Shown piece by piece: positions 1 to 10,673 of a stretch of DNA of 24,032 nt. The DNA lies in NCBI GenBank assembly GCA_000349905.1, contig KB722761.1, forward strand, positions 1 to 24,032, in the 5' to 3' direction. Position 1 is the first letter of the stretch. Each line of letters begins with the position of its first letter. The position numbers and the translations under genes are program-made. The stretch comes from Volvariella volvacea V23 (Eukaryota; Basidiomycota; Agaricomycetes; Agaricales; Pluteaceae). The notes beneath the pieces were generated by a model. That model worked only from the letters and a program-made list of their open reading frames with translations, had not been told where the DNA came from and did no database searches.

Positions 1-1820
1 TTTGTGTTCTGCCTCCGGCCTGGGTGGCACATTGAGTTGGGCGTGGTTATTCGCTGTCGGTGCGTCCGAGAGGGGTGTTGGCTGTGAACTGGAACCTTCT
101 GTCGCTGGCGACACGTTTTTCTTCTCAGATAGGGAGGGTGTTTCTTCTGATGCCTGAAATGAGTTGGTGTCAGTGTATTCCATAGCAATCAAACAAATAT
201 TCACACCTCTTGTGACTGAACACTGTTCGACAAGGCGGGTACCACCTGATCGCCTTGCGACACTCTTGCTCGTTTAGCCACTGGCCTAATTGACTCGGAG
301 CTCCTACTTCCATTTGTTGAAGCCCTAGAAGTAGGCACTGTGGCAGCAACACCCCCACGTGTTGACCCTTGGACGATCGTACGAGGCGATGAAGGTCTCA
401 TCTCATTATCCTCCACACGTGAACGCTTCTTGAAGGGCTTCTCCTTCATAGTGGCAGGCGTCTCAATATCCCATTGGTACTCTCGATTCACTGCCCTTGG
501 CTTCGGCTGTGGCTGGGGCTTCGTGTCTGGCCACATCTCGCACAGAGCATCATACATCTCTTGCCCCAAAATCCCCACAATATAGTGTCCAAGTGTGTAG
601 AGGGACTGAGTGTCCTGAGAGAGAAGTTGCAGACACATAGGTCGTCTTGCCTCTGGTGTTTGTTCCTCGTTACATACAGTTGCGATTGCCTTGTTGACGT
701 CCCATCTGGCTGGTGAATGAGATATTATCTCGGCTTCGTGGTCCACCTCTTCCAGTGTTGCAGCCACCTTGGGGTTTTGGTGGGTGGTGGCACTGTTGGT
801 ACCACTCGATTGAGCTGGGTGGTGACTAGGAGCAGGATGGGACATTGCGTGGTTCATAGCACCAGCAGCTTGAGTGGTTCTGCTTCTCCCCTTATTTGTG
901 TATTGAGGTGGATTAGCTGTTGTGCTCGAACTCTGAGATGTAGATGCGTGTTGATGGATTGAAGCTGGGGCGACGGGGTATGTAAAGGCTTGTTGATTGA
1001 TTGATGAGGTAGGATGGTGTGTAACGTTGCTAGCAGGTTGGCTACTTGTGGTGGGCCATTGAACCTGCGACAGGATGGATGAGGGGATGCTATGAGCTGT
1101 TAGGGAAGTAATCTGGGGAGTAGGATTGGCCGCTGAAATGCTTGGTACACTGGCTGTAGTTGTCAACATGTTTTCTCCTACCAACCCAGGAGAGTGTTGA
1201 GCCAGTGTCATTGTGGCATAGCTACTGGCCAAATTTTTGGGAAGGACAGACCCAGATCGTGACGCGCCATCGTAGCTACCAGCGGCAGGTGCTAACACTG
1301 GTTGCTGACCACTACCGCTAGACCGCATATCCTGTTGTGCTGCATATGCTGCCATATATGCCTTGATCCGGTTAGGTACCCATCCTGCTTGGTAAATCTT
1401 CCACTTCATTCTCTCGATAGAGAGATGGGCAACGCTATCAGTTCTGGTGTCCCACTGTATATGGTGGGTGGTGTAGAATAGTGCATTAATATTATGAGAG
1501 TAGAAGAAATGAAGAGGACTTACACCACTTAATCCAAATTGTCCGTCTATTGCTACCCATAACATTGAGCTGGAATCCCATCCAAGATCAATTGCGAATT
1601 CAATATAATCGTTCATTGTATAATGATTATACGAGATTGCACGTCTATAATGAGCTTGCAATATTGTTGACATTGTGGACTGTGTTGTATTGGTGACACG
1701 AGAGGCTTGTGGCACAGATGGTGCGGGTGTTGGTAGTGGGGTGCTTGTTCCAGCTACTGGCACGCTTAGTGTGTTCACATTAGGATGTAGGCTCGTCATT
1801 GGGTTTTTGTTGAATTGCAT
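1..1820 (-). CDS. Unrecognised Ser/Thr/Pro/Gln-rich protein, left copy, 3' end cut by window
   Basis: I do not recognise this family. The ATG is at 1820. By comparison with the right-hand copy I split it into exons 1820-1524, 1454-207 and 153-1 (open at the edge), with introns 1523-1455 (69 nt, donor GTAAGT, acceptor ACAG) and 206-154 (53 nt, GTGTGA...TTTCAG). The first intron is in frame and stop-free here, so the unspliced reading is a continuous 539-codon ORF. Visible parts are: an aromatic-rich N-terminal block after about residue 50 (AHYRRAISYNHYTMNDYIEF, then WDTRTDSV and KIYQAGWVPNR); a long S/T/Q/P/A low-complexity middle; a conserved helical block (ARWDVNKAIATVCNEEQTPE to LGQEMYDALCEMWPDTKP); and basic clusters KKRSR and AKRAR that look like nuclear localisation signals. 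A nuclear or regulatory role is only inference. The conserved ends against a diverged middle suggest two folded modules joined by a disordered linker. Confidence 0.7.
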
Positions 1821-2690
1821 AGCTGTAGGTGAGAGTGTGTTATCGTGGGATTATGCACCAGGACGTGTTGAGTACACGGCGACGAACAGACGATGAGGAT
1901 ATGTCGATAATGGTAGCGTTATGACCGCAAGAATATAAGCGCGTAGAAGAGCGACGATGGATAAGTGGTCTGTAGAGGGGGGGAACGAGTATGAAGGTAA
2001 AGATGAGTTAGGAATGAGAAAACGTGATAAAGGGATATTTATACGGCACGCAACCTGCCACCCAACGCGTGCAAGCTACAAGACAGAGGATCATCTAACG
2101 GATCAGCGACGCACTGGAATAATGTCACTGATCACTCTCCAACACAGAGTGACAGAAGGCAGTGCGACTGTGGTAGGCCATTCACTTATGTAAATATGTC
2201 ATGACTGCCAGTCCCAGCCCGAGATACATTAGAACAACTGCACATAAAACTAGGGACACATAGACTCAGCAACATCTATCATCACACAATGATTGGAGTT
2301 GAAGCTAGATGAGGGTGCCAGAACGGAGAAGCTTAGCAATCCGTAGCTTAGGCACCTGTATCCTCCACTCGTCAATTTTAGTTTGAAACGACTTCATGAT
2401 CTTATTGCAGTTCTGTCTAGATGCGTGGGGATGAGGGTCTCAGCACTATGCATCACTCGACTTCCAGCATCAAGGTACTGGGGAGGAACTCACGTGAGGG
2501 ATCCATAGAGTCGGAAAGTCGAGCAACTAGTGGTTGTTGCGCACTATCATTGAAAAGCCCATATTCACTCTTCAGCATGTAATTCTTTAAAAGGCTCGTA
2601 CATTGTGCTTATGTAGTATGGGTAGAGACTTGGCCGGTTTAATCCGACGTCGGGCCGCGGGCTCCCCATCACGTGTGCGTAACCTATTAA
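1821..2690. other. Divergent intergenic region between left-copy gene and FunK1 gene
   Basis: This holds the left gene's leader and promoter (to about 2190, homologous to the region upstream of the right copy) and the upstream region of the FunK1 gene. Two CACGTG hexamers occur, near 2492 and 2670. I see no coding gene; the short ORFs here have no recognisable features. Confidence 0.5.
2036..2043 (-). promoter_or_regulatory. TATA box of the left-copy gene, with conserved upstream 11-mer
   Basis: On the minus strand this reads TATAAATA, 216 nt upstream of the ATG at 1820. An 11-mer GTTGGGTGGCA lies just upstream (2067-2057). The right-hand copy has the same 11-mer at 21952-21962 followed by TATAAA, with nearly the same spacing. 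Conservation while the surrounding noncoding sequence has diverged supports a core promoter. A 5' leader of roughly 190 nt is implied. Confidence 0.55.
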
Positions 2691-5600
2691 TTGTACTACA
2701 CAAGTCCCATTGCACTTGATACCAAAGTCAAAATACCCACAACAATGCATAAAAAGGTCGACTATATGCATATACTCAGTCTCGCTAACTCTGTCGATAT
2801 AGAAGACGAACTTTATGGGAAAGTGTGTGTTGCCCCTCCAGACGCGTTCCTCGAAACGATTCTCCCAGTCGATTCAGCCGTCGTTGAAAATGTTCAAGAA
2901 CATGTTAGTATGGCCGGGTTGTACGATAACCATGGCTCGAAATGGACTTTCGACGCGTCTGACGCGTCCACCTGCCTCAAGGACGCATACAGCCACTCGT
3001 TTGTCAAGGCTTGTCAGGGAATCGCAGATGCTCTGAAAACCGCTCAAACTGGAGAACTCGTATTTTCGCGCGGTGTTGATGGGGAGTGGGTTGAATTGAG
3101 TGTCTTGAATGCTCAGTCGGCGGACGATTATGAGCCCAGGCCCGAAGAACTCCGACCCAAGTGCGCACTAGTCACGAACACAGAGCAGGTCAAGAATATG
3201 GATGCCAGAATGGTGTCTTATCGCCAAACCATAAAAAGTCACAGAGAACAATTAATGGCCAAAAATTCGGATGACAAGCCACCCCAGTCGGAAACTCACA
3301 GTGGAGTCAAGCGAAACTACAAAGGAAATCCCAAGGTGTCAGAATACGGTGGTGAAAAAGAGGGCGAAGAGAGCAAGATGGGAAGAGAAGGTATCGTAGA
3401 GGCGATTAATACGCTAAAGAGGGAAATGGTATGACGATTCGGTTTGTTAGCTATGAGCTGTTTGGCTGACGACGGACTGGGACCAGACCAATTTTCAGGC
3501 GTTTTGGTGGACGCGAATCCATATACCAATCGAGGTTATTACCGAAAAGCGCAAATATCAGAATGGGCTGAAAAATCTCCTCGTATACTTCCGGCATATG
3601 TTACTCAACCAACTTGATCGTCGATTCATACTTGGCTTATTGTTGGTTGAGGGCGAGTTGTCAGTTTGGATGTGTGATCGTTCTGGAGTGTTAGGAATGC
3701 AGAGGGCGATCAACATTCATCAGGTTCGTTGGTTGTTCACCATAAGCGTTCGCATTTCCTCAACTAAGTTGTATACTGGCACTATAGAATCCAGAACGAT
3801 TCATCCATGTTATTACTGCCCTTCATACCCTCCCTCCCGAGCGATTAGGATGGGACACCACAATGCGGCTTTATGATGCCAACACAGATATCGCTATCGC
3901 TTCATGGAGACACCAATTCAATTTAAATTGCCTCACAGATATTTACGACCTTCGCTGGGTGATTAATATGCCAGTAATGGAGGAAGGAGAGCTATTGATG
4001 CAAAACGGACAACCCCTTCGTAGAGAGTACATCACACTCAGTCTTCTCTACATATCCGCGACAGAAATGATGTACAACCGTGCGACGCTTGTGTTCATCA
4101 TTGCAGAGTATTGCAAACGAAAAGATGCAAAGCTTCAGGTAAGGTGGTACCTTCGCCCTTTCCCTTGCTCAGTCATCGTCTCTGCTAGGACCTTCACGTA
4201 CTCAAGCAATCATACCGCCCTGTAACCGAGGTGCACACAACTGATGGACAGACACTTACGCCCAAGGAAGCCGATTTCTATACCGGATTAAACAATCCAA
4301 ACGTCGCAAAACTGATATCTTGGGAGGATGTCACAATTAATTGTGAGGTGGACTCTACACTCGCATGCATGCGTCATGGTCTTGCAGAAATACCGGGAAA
4401 CACAAGTAGACGGAGAGCATATCATGGAGACGATGGTATACTTGTTCAAATCAAGACTGACGATGGTACTTCTGCGACAGTTTTCGAACCTCTCAAGTAC
4501 AGCACCCCTAAGGATCATATTCACACTCGACTGATACTACAGGACCTGGGGATCTCTATCAAATTCTTTCGAACTAAGAAGGAGTTGGTAAGGATTCTTA
4601 AATGTATTGTTCAAGGTGAGAACCCCCCCCTCCCCCCCTTTCGTTGGTGCCACTGAGATAACCAATTTTTAGGACATGAGTATCTATATAAAGAGCACCA
4701 AATTCTGCATCGAGACCTTTCACTTTTCAACATGCTAATACGTCTCAATAATGACACGATTAACAAGTGCAAACGTGGTTATATCATCGACTTAGACCAT
4801 GCCAGACGAGGCCATGTGTGTACAGTTAAACCATACACACTCCCGGAGAAATTCCATATGCAGTATATGGCGAGGGGATTACTGGAAAAAGTTGAACAAG
4901 AGGTCATTGAACAAGTAATTAATGTCATCTACATCAACAAATATTCTCAGAGCGATCCAACCGCGCCGGACGACAAAGCCACAAGCAGAAACATGTTGTT
5001 CTCTATGGTGTCGTGGTACATCATTGAGCGCATTGAGCTTCTTGGACTGCCAGACGATAAACAACTTAGCTTGCAAGACCTCAAATGGCAGGTGGGTCTA
5101 TTATCTCGCTTGTACCAGATACGTTCTCACTGCGCTCCTAGGTACCAAATAAAATCGTCTCTTTTTCTCGTTATCCGAATTATCCGCGTCGCGATTTCAG
5201 AGCTGTAGGTGCATGAGTTACTCCCTAAATTTGGTCCACTTACCCGCTTGAAAGGGAACACTCCCGTTTATGTCCCATGAGATCTTGAGTGGGGTGACTT
5301 GGTGCGACAGTTTCTATAAACGTAGGGATGGTTTTGAGCAATCACTGGTCCATGATGCAGCCCACGACATGGAATCCGTGTTCTGGTCTTTATTGTATCT
5401 CTGCCTCACTCATAAGTCTGGTGCCGGGGTCCAAAGGGACGAGTTGCACGGGGTTGGAGCAGACGCCAATCTTGTGAACGTGGTTCACTGTCTGTTTAAT
5501 GGAGACGAGGCTACCGTGGAGAACAATAAACAGCGGCTATTCCAGCATTTCCACGATATGGAGGATCACATCTTACCGCACGTCGGTAAATATTTCGAGG

Positions 5601-6028
5601 TGCTTAAACCTTTGCTCAGATCGTGGTGGAATATCCTACACCTCGCCTTCCGATATCGTGGATTTGAATATTGGAACATCCATCAGATGTTCTTACAAGC
5701 CATCGACGATTTTGAGGAGGCGATACATCCCGATTCAGAAGAGATTAGAGACTACGAAGGTACAAAAGATCAAGACGACGTCGGGGAACTCGAATGCAGG
5801 GACAAATACCTCACGCATCTTCTGGGTATGACTACTTCCCAATTACCTGTTCCCAACGACGACACCGCTTCATCTCACCGCGAGACACGAGTCCTGGATA
5901 TCGATCACAATGCTGCGAGAAATAATGCACAGGCCCAATGTGGCTCCGGCCCCGATTCCAAGGACGAACAGGATAGCACCCCGGCTCACAAGAAATTGAA
6001 GACTGGCAACTTTCCTCCCACACAGTAA
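2691..6028 (+). CDS. Fungal-type protein kinase (FunK1 family), intact catalytic motifs
   Basis: Seven exons join with consistent phases: 2691-3428, 3499-3723, 3788-4138, 4189-4615, 4673-5091, 5142-5204 and 5255-6028. Introns are 50-70 nt and the product is about 998 residues. FunK1 hallmarks appear in order: the N-terminal conserved region with QLDRRFILGLLL and WMCDRSGVLG (exon 2); NPERFI and LGWD (exon 3); a VAIK-like VLKQS lysine at about 444; an E in PKEADFY; the catalytic loop HRDLSLFN at 593-600; the DFG-equivalent DLDHA at 622 onward; GTLPFMSHEIL at 742; and HDAAHDMESVFW at 774-785. The last exon ends in a polar tail with a basic patch (HKKLKTG). The family is expanded in mushroom-forming fungi and its substrates are mostly unknown. 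The last intron uses an AAG acceptor, the weakest site in the model. The start could be 2691 or a nearby downstream Met. Kinase activity is predicted because the Lys, Glu, HRD Asp, Asn and metal Asp are all present. Confidence 0.85.
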
Positions 6029-7077
6029 CCTGAGCTCGTCTCATCCCCTGGTCTGGTTTTCTTTATTTACATAGGCGCCTTTGTCTCTCCGTCGTCATTG
6101 TACTTGGGTAGCTGGGCTCGCCCACCGGCAGGCTTGAATAGATGTCTAAAAACCTGAGCTCGTTTAACCATGGAGCACCCAGACTCACGCCTCTCTCCAT
6201 TCACTCACACAACAGGCAAGAAGGGATATTTTCGGAGAAGGCAGCAGTTAAAGTCGAAAGAACATTTGAAATCTCCTCCATTTTGATACCATAAAAGGCG
6301 ATTTTAACCTTTTAACCCATTTTTTCTGCGTGGTTCCTGGTGGAAAACAGGGCTTTGCCCGTTGTGTCAGTACTTTCTCCACAACGAAGAAGCCTCGTTC
6401 ACGTTTTGTTGTACCATCTTTGCTCGGCGTTTCAACTGTCCATTAACAAAGCCTGGCCGATGAGATGATTCGCTTGGTCGGCACACTAGCAGGTTGGCCC
6501 TGGTGTGATAGATATCAGGATGATATTGTGCGATAGTCTCAGCTCAACGCTTGTCCGCCAATGTATGTTACACGATTCGGACGCCGACGAGCGTGCGATG
6601 CCCCGGCCAAACGAGATGAGAATCACAGTTACAAATAGTAATAGCCAATACGAGCTCGCCACGATCAATACACGGATTTTAAACCGAGCTGGTATTCCTC
6701 GTACATCGCAATACAAGCCATACGAAATCCAACGCAAAACACAAACACCCAACACAAATGACCACTCCAATCATCACAAACCCATATTCGCAATGGTATT
6801 CACAAATCTAGGGCACAATCTCACTCCAAAAATATATACGCATATGGATATAAAATTCTGAGCTATGTTAACCAGAGGAGACAGACAGAGCGATACATTG
6901 GAGAATATCCGTGACCATGACCATGACCACGTTTTACCTTGAAGTTCTTACCATCGTCATCTGGCGGCGCAAGAGGGAAGGAGGAATTGAGGTATCGAGC
7001 GGAACGTGGGGGGATGGGAGTAAGGAAAGAAGGGGAAGAAGAGGGCAGAGCTATTGGGGTATTATTCTAATCAACTC
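6029..7077. other. Intergenic region between convergent FunK1 and NADPH oxidase genes
   Basis: About 1 kb holding the 3' ends of both convergent genes. There are short opposing ORFs at 6486-6861 with no recognisable domain, a triple tandem TGACCA at 6912-6929, and a purine-rich stretch at about 6970-7055 (pyrimidine-rich on the oxidase strand). I see no gene. Confidence 0.5.
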
Positions 7078-9491
7078 TTAGAAGTTCTCTGTTTAAAAGG
7101 GATTATCGTGAGCGATGAGCGAGAGATGAACGAAAGTAAAATAAACGCACCCTTTCCGTAGAAGAACCTCGTATTTCTGGGATCAGAGTACTTGTTACAC
7201 ATCGAATGAAGCGACTTGGACAAAGCCGGTGGACCACAGAAGAACTGCAAAAAGAAACCATCAGCCATATCCCAAGCATAAATACGACCAAACACAACAA
7301 CGGAAACAAAAAACCAAAAACGGAACGGAACACTCACCACACCGACATCCGTCTCCGGATGCTTAGTAACAATATTCCCAAACACCTTGTCCCAATTCGG
7401 TCTCCCAAAGTGCGTGGGCGCTCTCAGCGACGTGATCGCGTCCTTTTCTGCTCCGACGTCCTGCACGATGATGTTGTTCATCTCGTCTTCCTTGAGCTTG
7501 GCCGTGAGGTAGATGTTGATCTCGATCCGGTTCTGGGTGTCTTGCTCTTCGATGGCGTGCAGGAGAGAGTGGAACCATTCGGCGGCGCCAAAGTCGCGGA
7601 TGACCCATGTGAAGTAGACCTGGTTAGGAGGAAGGCTGGGTGAGCACCGAGAAAACCCTGTGAAAAGGTTTACACATACCTTGGAGAGACGTGTGGGCTT
7701 GGAGCTGTTGAAGTTGTTCATACGATACCAAATCGATTTCAAGATCCTATCCACAACACAATAAGCACGACGCCCCCCCCCTCCCACAAAAGAACAACCG
7801 AAAGCGAAACGCAAACTCACGAAGCAAACGGTGTAACACCAATACCCGAACCAACCAAAAGCACAGTCTCATACTTCAAGAAATCCTCCGACGCACTTCC
7901 AAACGGTCCGTCTACCATAATCCTCGGCAAAGTCCTGCTAAGTGGCGGGTTCGAGGCCGTGCCAACAACTTTGCCTCCGACGGGCGCATCTCCCTTCTTG
8001 TCCTTCTCACCGCCCTTACCGCGAGCGCCTTTTTCTGGGAAGTCGCATCCAACAGCTTTGGAGAGTGCACGAGTGAAGTCGCCGACGACACGGATATGGA
8101 CGGAGAGGTAGTCTTCCTCGGGGGCACTGTTGATGGTGATGGGTGAGGAGTAAGCAGTGCCAAGATTAGCCAATGGGAATGACGTGTATGGGATGAGTGG
8201 AGCGAAAAGGACACAACCATCAGCAATCAATTCCCATAACAGTGAAAAAACTGATGGGAGAGATACGCACCTGGTGAGAGTGAAGGGGTGCCACTGGAAG
8301 TACGAAACCTCAGGGCAGCACAGGAAGATATATTGACCGGCACGGGCGGTTGTCTTTTCCTTCTTGATTTGAAGCTCCATGACATCGGAGGGGTGTTGAA
8401 TGACTTTGGAGATGTAGGTGATGTGTCGTGAGCGGATTTCTCGCAAGATACGTTCCCAGATCCAGATAACACCGCCAACGAGCCAGTAGCGCTAAGAGCC
8501 GGACCATTCATGGGAGCAAGGGTAAGACGGAGTACGAATGCCAAGATCAAAAATATTTCTTACCCAGAAAACTCCGATTGTGTTGTATGAGCAGTAAGGT
8601 GGCCTATCGGGTTTGATCATGCAGAACATTCCATGGAGTTGCCAGTTGATGAAGAAGACGATGAAGAGGTGATGGGTATACCAGAACCATTCGAAGTGTG
8701 CCCTCCTGCGTTTCTCGATAGCGAAGTAGACCATGACACCCAGAGCAGCTGTCATGATCCAGCCCGTGGCGCCCGGACCCGTAAGGAAGTTTGCGGCGAG
8801 GAAGGCCACGATACGTTGGCCGGTCGTGGTGGAGGTGGGATCGAGCATGGCTAATTTGGCAAAGTTGACCATGTGAGCGATGATGTGGACTGCAGAGCCA
8901 ATGACGATGGACCATGCCGTTGCTTTGTGGAAGGTGATATTCTTGTCGAAGGGGATAATGTCATTGAGGGGTGTCCGACGGAGAAGCGAGATGAAGTTAC
9001 GGCAAACCGGTAGGAGGATGAAGATGACGTCGATATGAAGAACAAGTGCGGCAGTACGGGCGATGGCTGAACAACGAACTAAGTCGGTAGATACGAATAG
9101 GTCGACAGTGGTACTCACGGAAAGTGATTCCGAACGCAGCACGAGCACCCTCAGCGTTATCCTTCAACTGGTAGTGGAAAAACCCAAAGACGGCAGCGAT
9201 AAGATGAAGGAAAATCCAGATTCCAAAGAAAAGGTGCTTTCCGCCATCGTTAATCATCCACAAGTCAAACCTTTGTTTGAGGGTCATCGGCTTGTTGGGC
9301 ACAGCGATATTTGAGACGGTGGTGTTGCTACGCTGAAGGCCTTGGAGTTTCCTTCGCTCGGTCTTCATCCGTTGAAGGTGACTCGGCTTCACACCTCCAA
9401 CGGATGCATTGCTGTCCATGTCTGGGTGAGCCTCCAGTCCCAGAGTCCTGTCGGAAAAATCGAAACCAGAAGAACGATTTCTTGTGGCCAT
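7078..9491 (-). CDS. noxB: NADPH oxidase catalytic subunit, NoxB-like
   Basis: A gp91phox-type membrane flavocytochrome that passes electrons from cytosolic NADPH via FAD and two hemes to oxygen, making superoxide. Eight exons with consistent phases: 9491-9119, 9066-8564, 8491-8271, 8126-7821, 7746-7680, 7619-7338, 7244-7151 and 7088-7078, giving 618 residues. Paired heme histidines are H171 and H185 (FHKATAW...VHIIAH), then H256/H257 (WYTHHLF) and H269. The FAD motif HPFTLTS is at 360-366. The NADPH site shows GPFG at 439-442, GSGIGVTPF at 458-466 and FFCGPP at 585-590. The protein ends KENF, as is typical of the family. An N-terminal extension of about 70 residues precedes MTLKQRFDLWMINDGG; this and RRTPLNDIIPFDKNITFHKA point to NoxB over NoxA. 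A Lys/Gly-rich insert lies at about 399-420. Family partners are NoxR, Rac and Bem1-type regulators, none of which is in this window. Confidence 0.93.
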
Positions 9492-9700
9492 GACTTGTTG
9501 GATATATTATTCGGGGTAGAGTAACGACCTGCGTAAACGAGGGGAACGAAGGAGGGAAAGAGGGACTCGAAAGCTGGACCGGCCTGCTGGAGAGGACTGT
9601 CGATGGGAGGGACTGGGGTGAGGAAGAGAGGGTGGGTAGCGGGTAGAGCGGGTTGTATTGGTGGCGGTGTTTGTGCAGGCCAAACAGCGAAATCAATCAT
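9389..9700 (-). other. Upstream overlapping ORF in the noxB leader
   Basis: An ATG at 9700 opens 103 codons that run past the noxB ATG (9491) in another frame and stop at 9389. The coding strand here (about 9660-9540) is pyrimidine-rich and Pro/Leu/Ser-rich when translated, which is common around fungal transcription starts. If the transcript begins upstream of 9700, this ORF would compete with noxB initiation. No domain is visible, and it may be chance in a C/T-rich leader. Confidence 0.25.
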
Positions 9701-10673
9701 TGTTGTTACACTTGTTTGTTTGTTTCCATAGCATCATACATTCGAGGTCAGTCTAGCCTACCTTGCGATCATCGCAAGTACGCCCACGGCAAATGCTAAA
9801 GCAACACGATATTTCTGGTCCACGTTTTTGCTGACCATCACGGAAATGAATTCCCCGTTGTCTGCTCAAGTCTTTTATGAGCGCCGTCATCAGGGTTTGG
9901 ACAGCAGCTGGGTGCTATCAGTCCGCGCAGGTGGGTGAAGATTTGCCATTTGTAGAATGTGGCTGAGTCTTCCTTCAGCCCACCGGTGGCGCTTCAGTGT
10001 CCGTGCCTTCGTAATTCCGCTCTTTGTTGCAACCGGCAACCTCAAAAGGTGATAGTTTGCACGAACGAGTGATAAACGTTCCGTTATCAAAAGCCACGAC
10101 GCGGAAATGGAACACCAGGAGGCAGTCGGCATAAGCACCCTGAGGACAGAGTCACGAGTGAAAATGCTACGTTCCTCATGTCCTCGGCACTCTTAGTGCT
10201 CATTGCAGTGCTCCATGTGCACCCAAGAACTCCAATAGTTCTACATCAGCTGAAACCCCACATTCCGCATTTTGCGATAAAGCTGACAATTCCCGCGTTC
10301 ATCTTTGGGAAATACGATAAACGGAACATAGTTCGTAACCGAGGTAGGCTAACACATAATCTCTCCTCAGATCTTAACCACCTCAGACCAGGACCCTCAG
10401 GGTTTCCCGGCCCACCCCCTGTACCTGTAACTGAGGTGCCGCAGACGGCGACGAAACACCCACTGCAGTTTCTATGGTGGCGTCAAGTGCCTTAACGAGG
10501 ACAAGACGGACTGCTACTCCTGGGGGGTTGTCTTTATCTGCCTCCGTCGACAACTGAATAGGTATTGAACGGTTTATTTATAGGCGAATTGGATGAATGT
10601 ACTAATGATCACATTAGCATTCAAATCAGATAAAGATAGAATACGCTGTCATGAACGATGCATTACGTGGAAT
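9701..10673. other. Upstream region of noxB, no gene seen
   Basis: About 1 kb between the noxB leader and the 3' end of the next minus-strand coding relic. Short ORFs on both strands (for example 9890-10138 and 10178-10495) show no known motif or splice-consistent extension. It presumably holds noxB regulatory sequence, but I identify no specific site. Confidence 0.4.

Larger units (their letters stand above)
1..2190. repeat. Left arm of a large inverted duplication (partner about 21840-24032)
   Basis: The left arm in reverse complement aligns with the right arm across exons, both introns, the leader, the TATA box and upstream sequence as far as a shared TGATCAGTGRCATT near 2130 (right arm near 21882) and a weaker match to about 2190. 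Coding exons are clearly similar; the leader and promoter are much more diverged with indels. Both arms extend to the window edges at the same homologous nucleotide, so the outer ends are not visible. Confidence 0.8.

Noticed and set aside
5209..5269. Frameshift just before GTLPFMS in the FunK1 kinase
   Set aside because: A 50-nt intron (5205-5254, GTAGGT...AAG) preceded by a 63-nt exon restores the reading frame with consistent phases, so no lesion is needed.
6486..6861. Opposing ORFs of 94 and 118 codons between FunK1 and noxB
   Set aside because: No domain, no splice-consistent extension and mutual overlap on opposite strands; likely chance.
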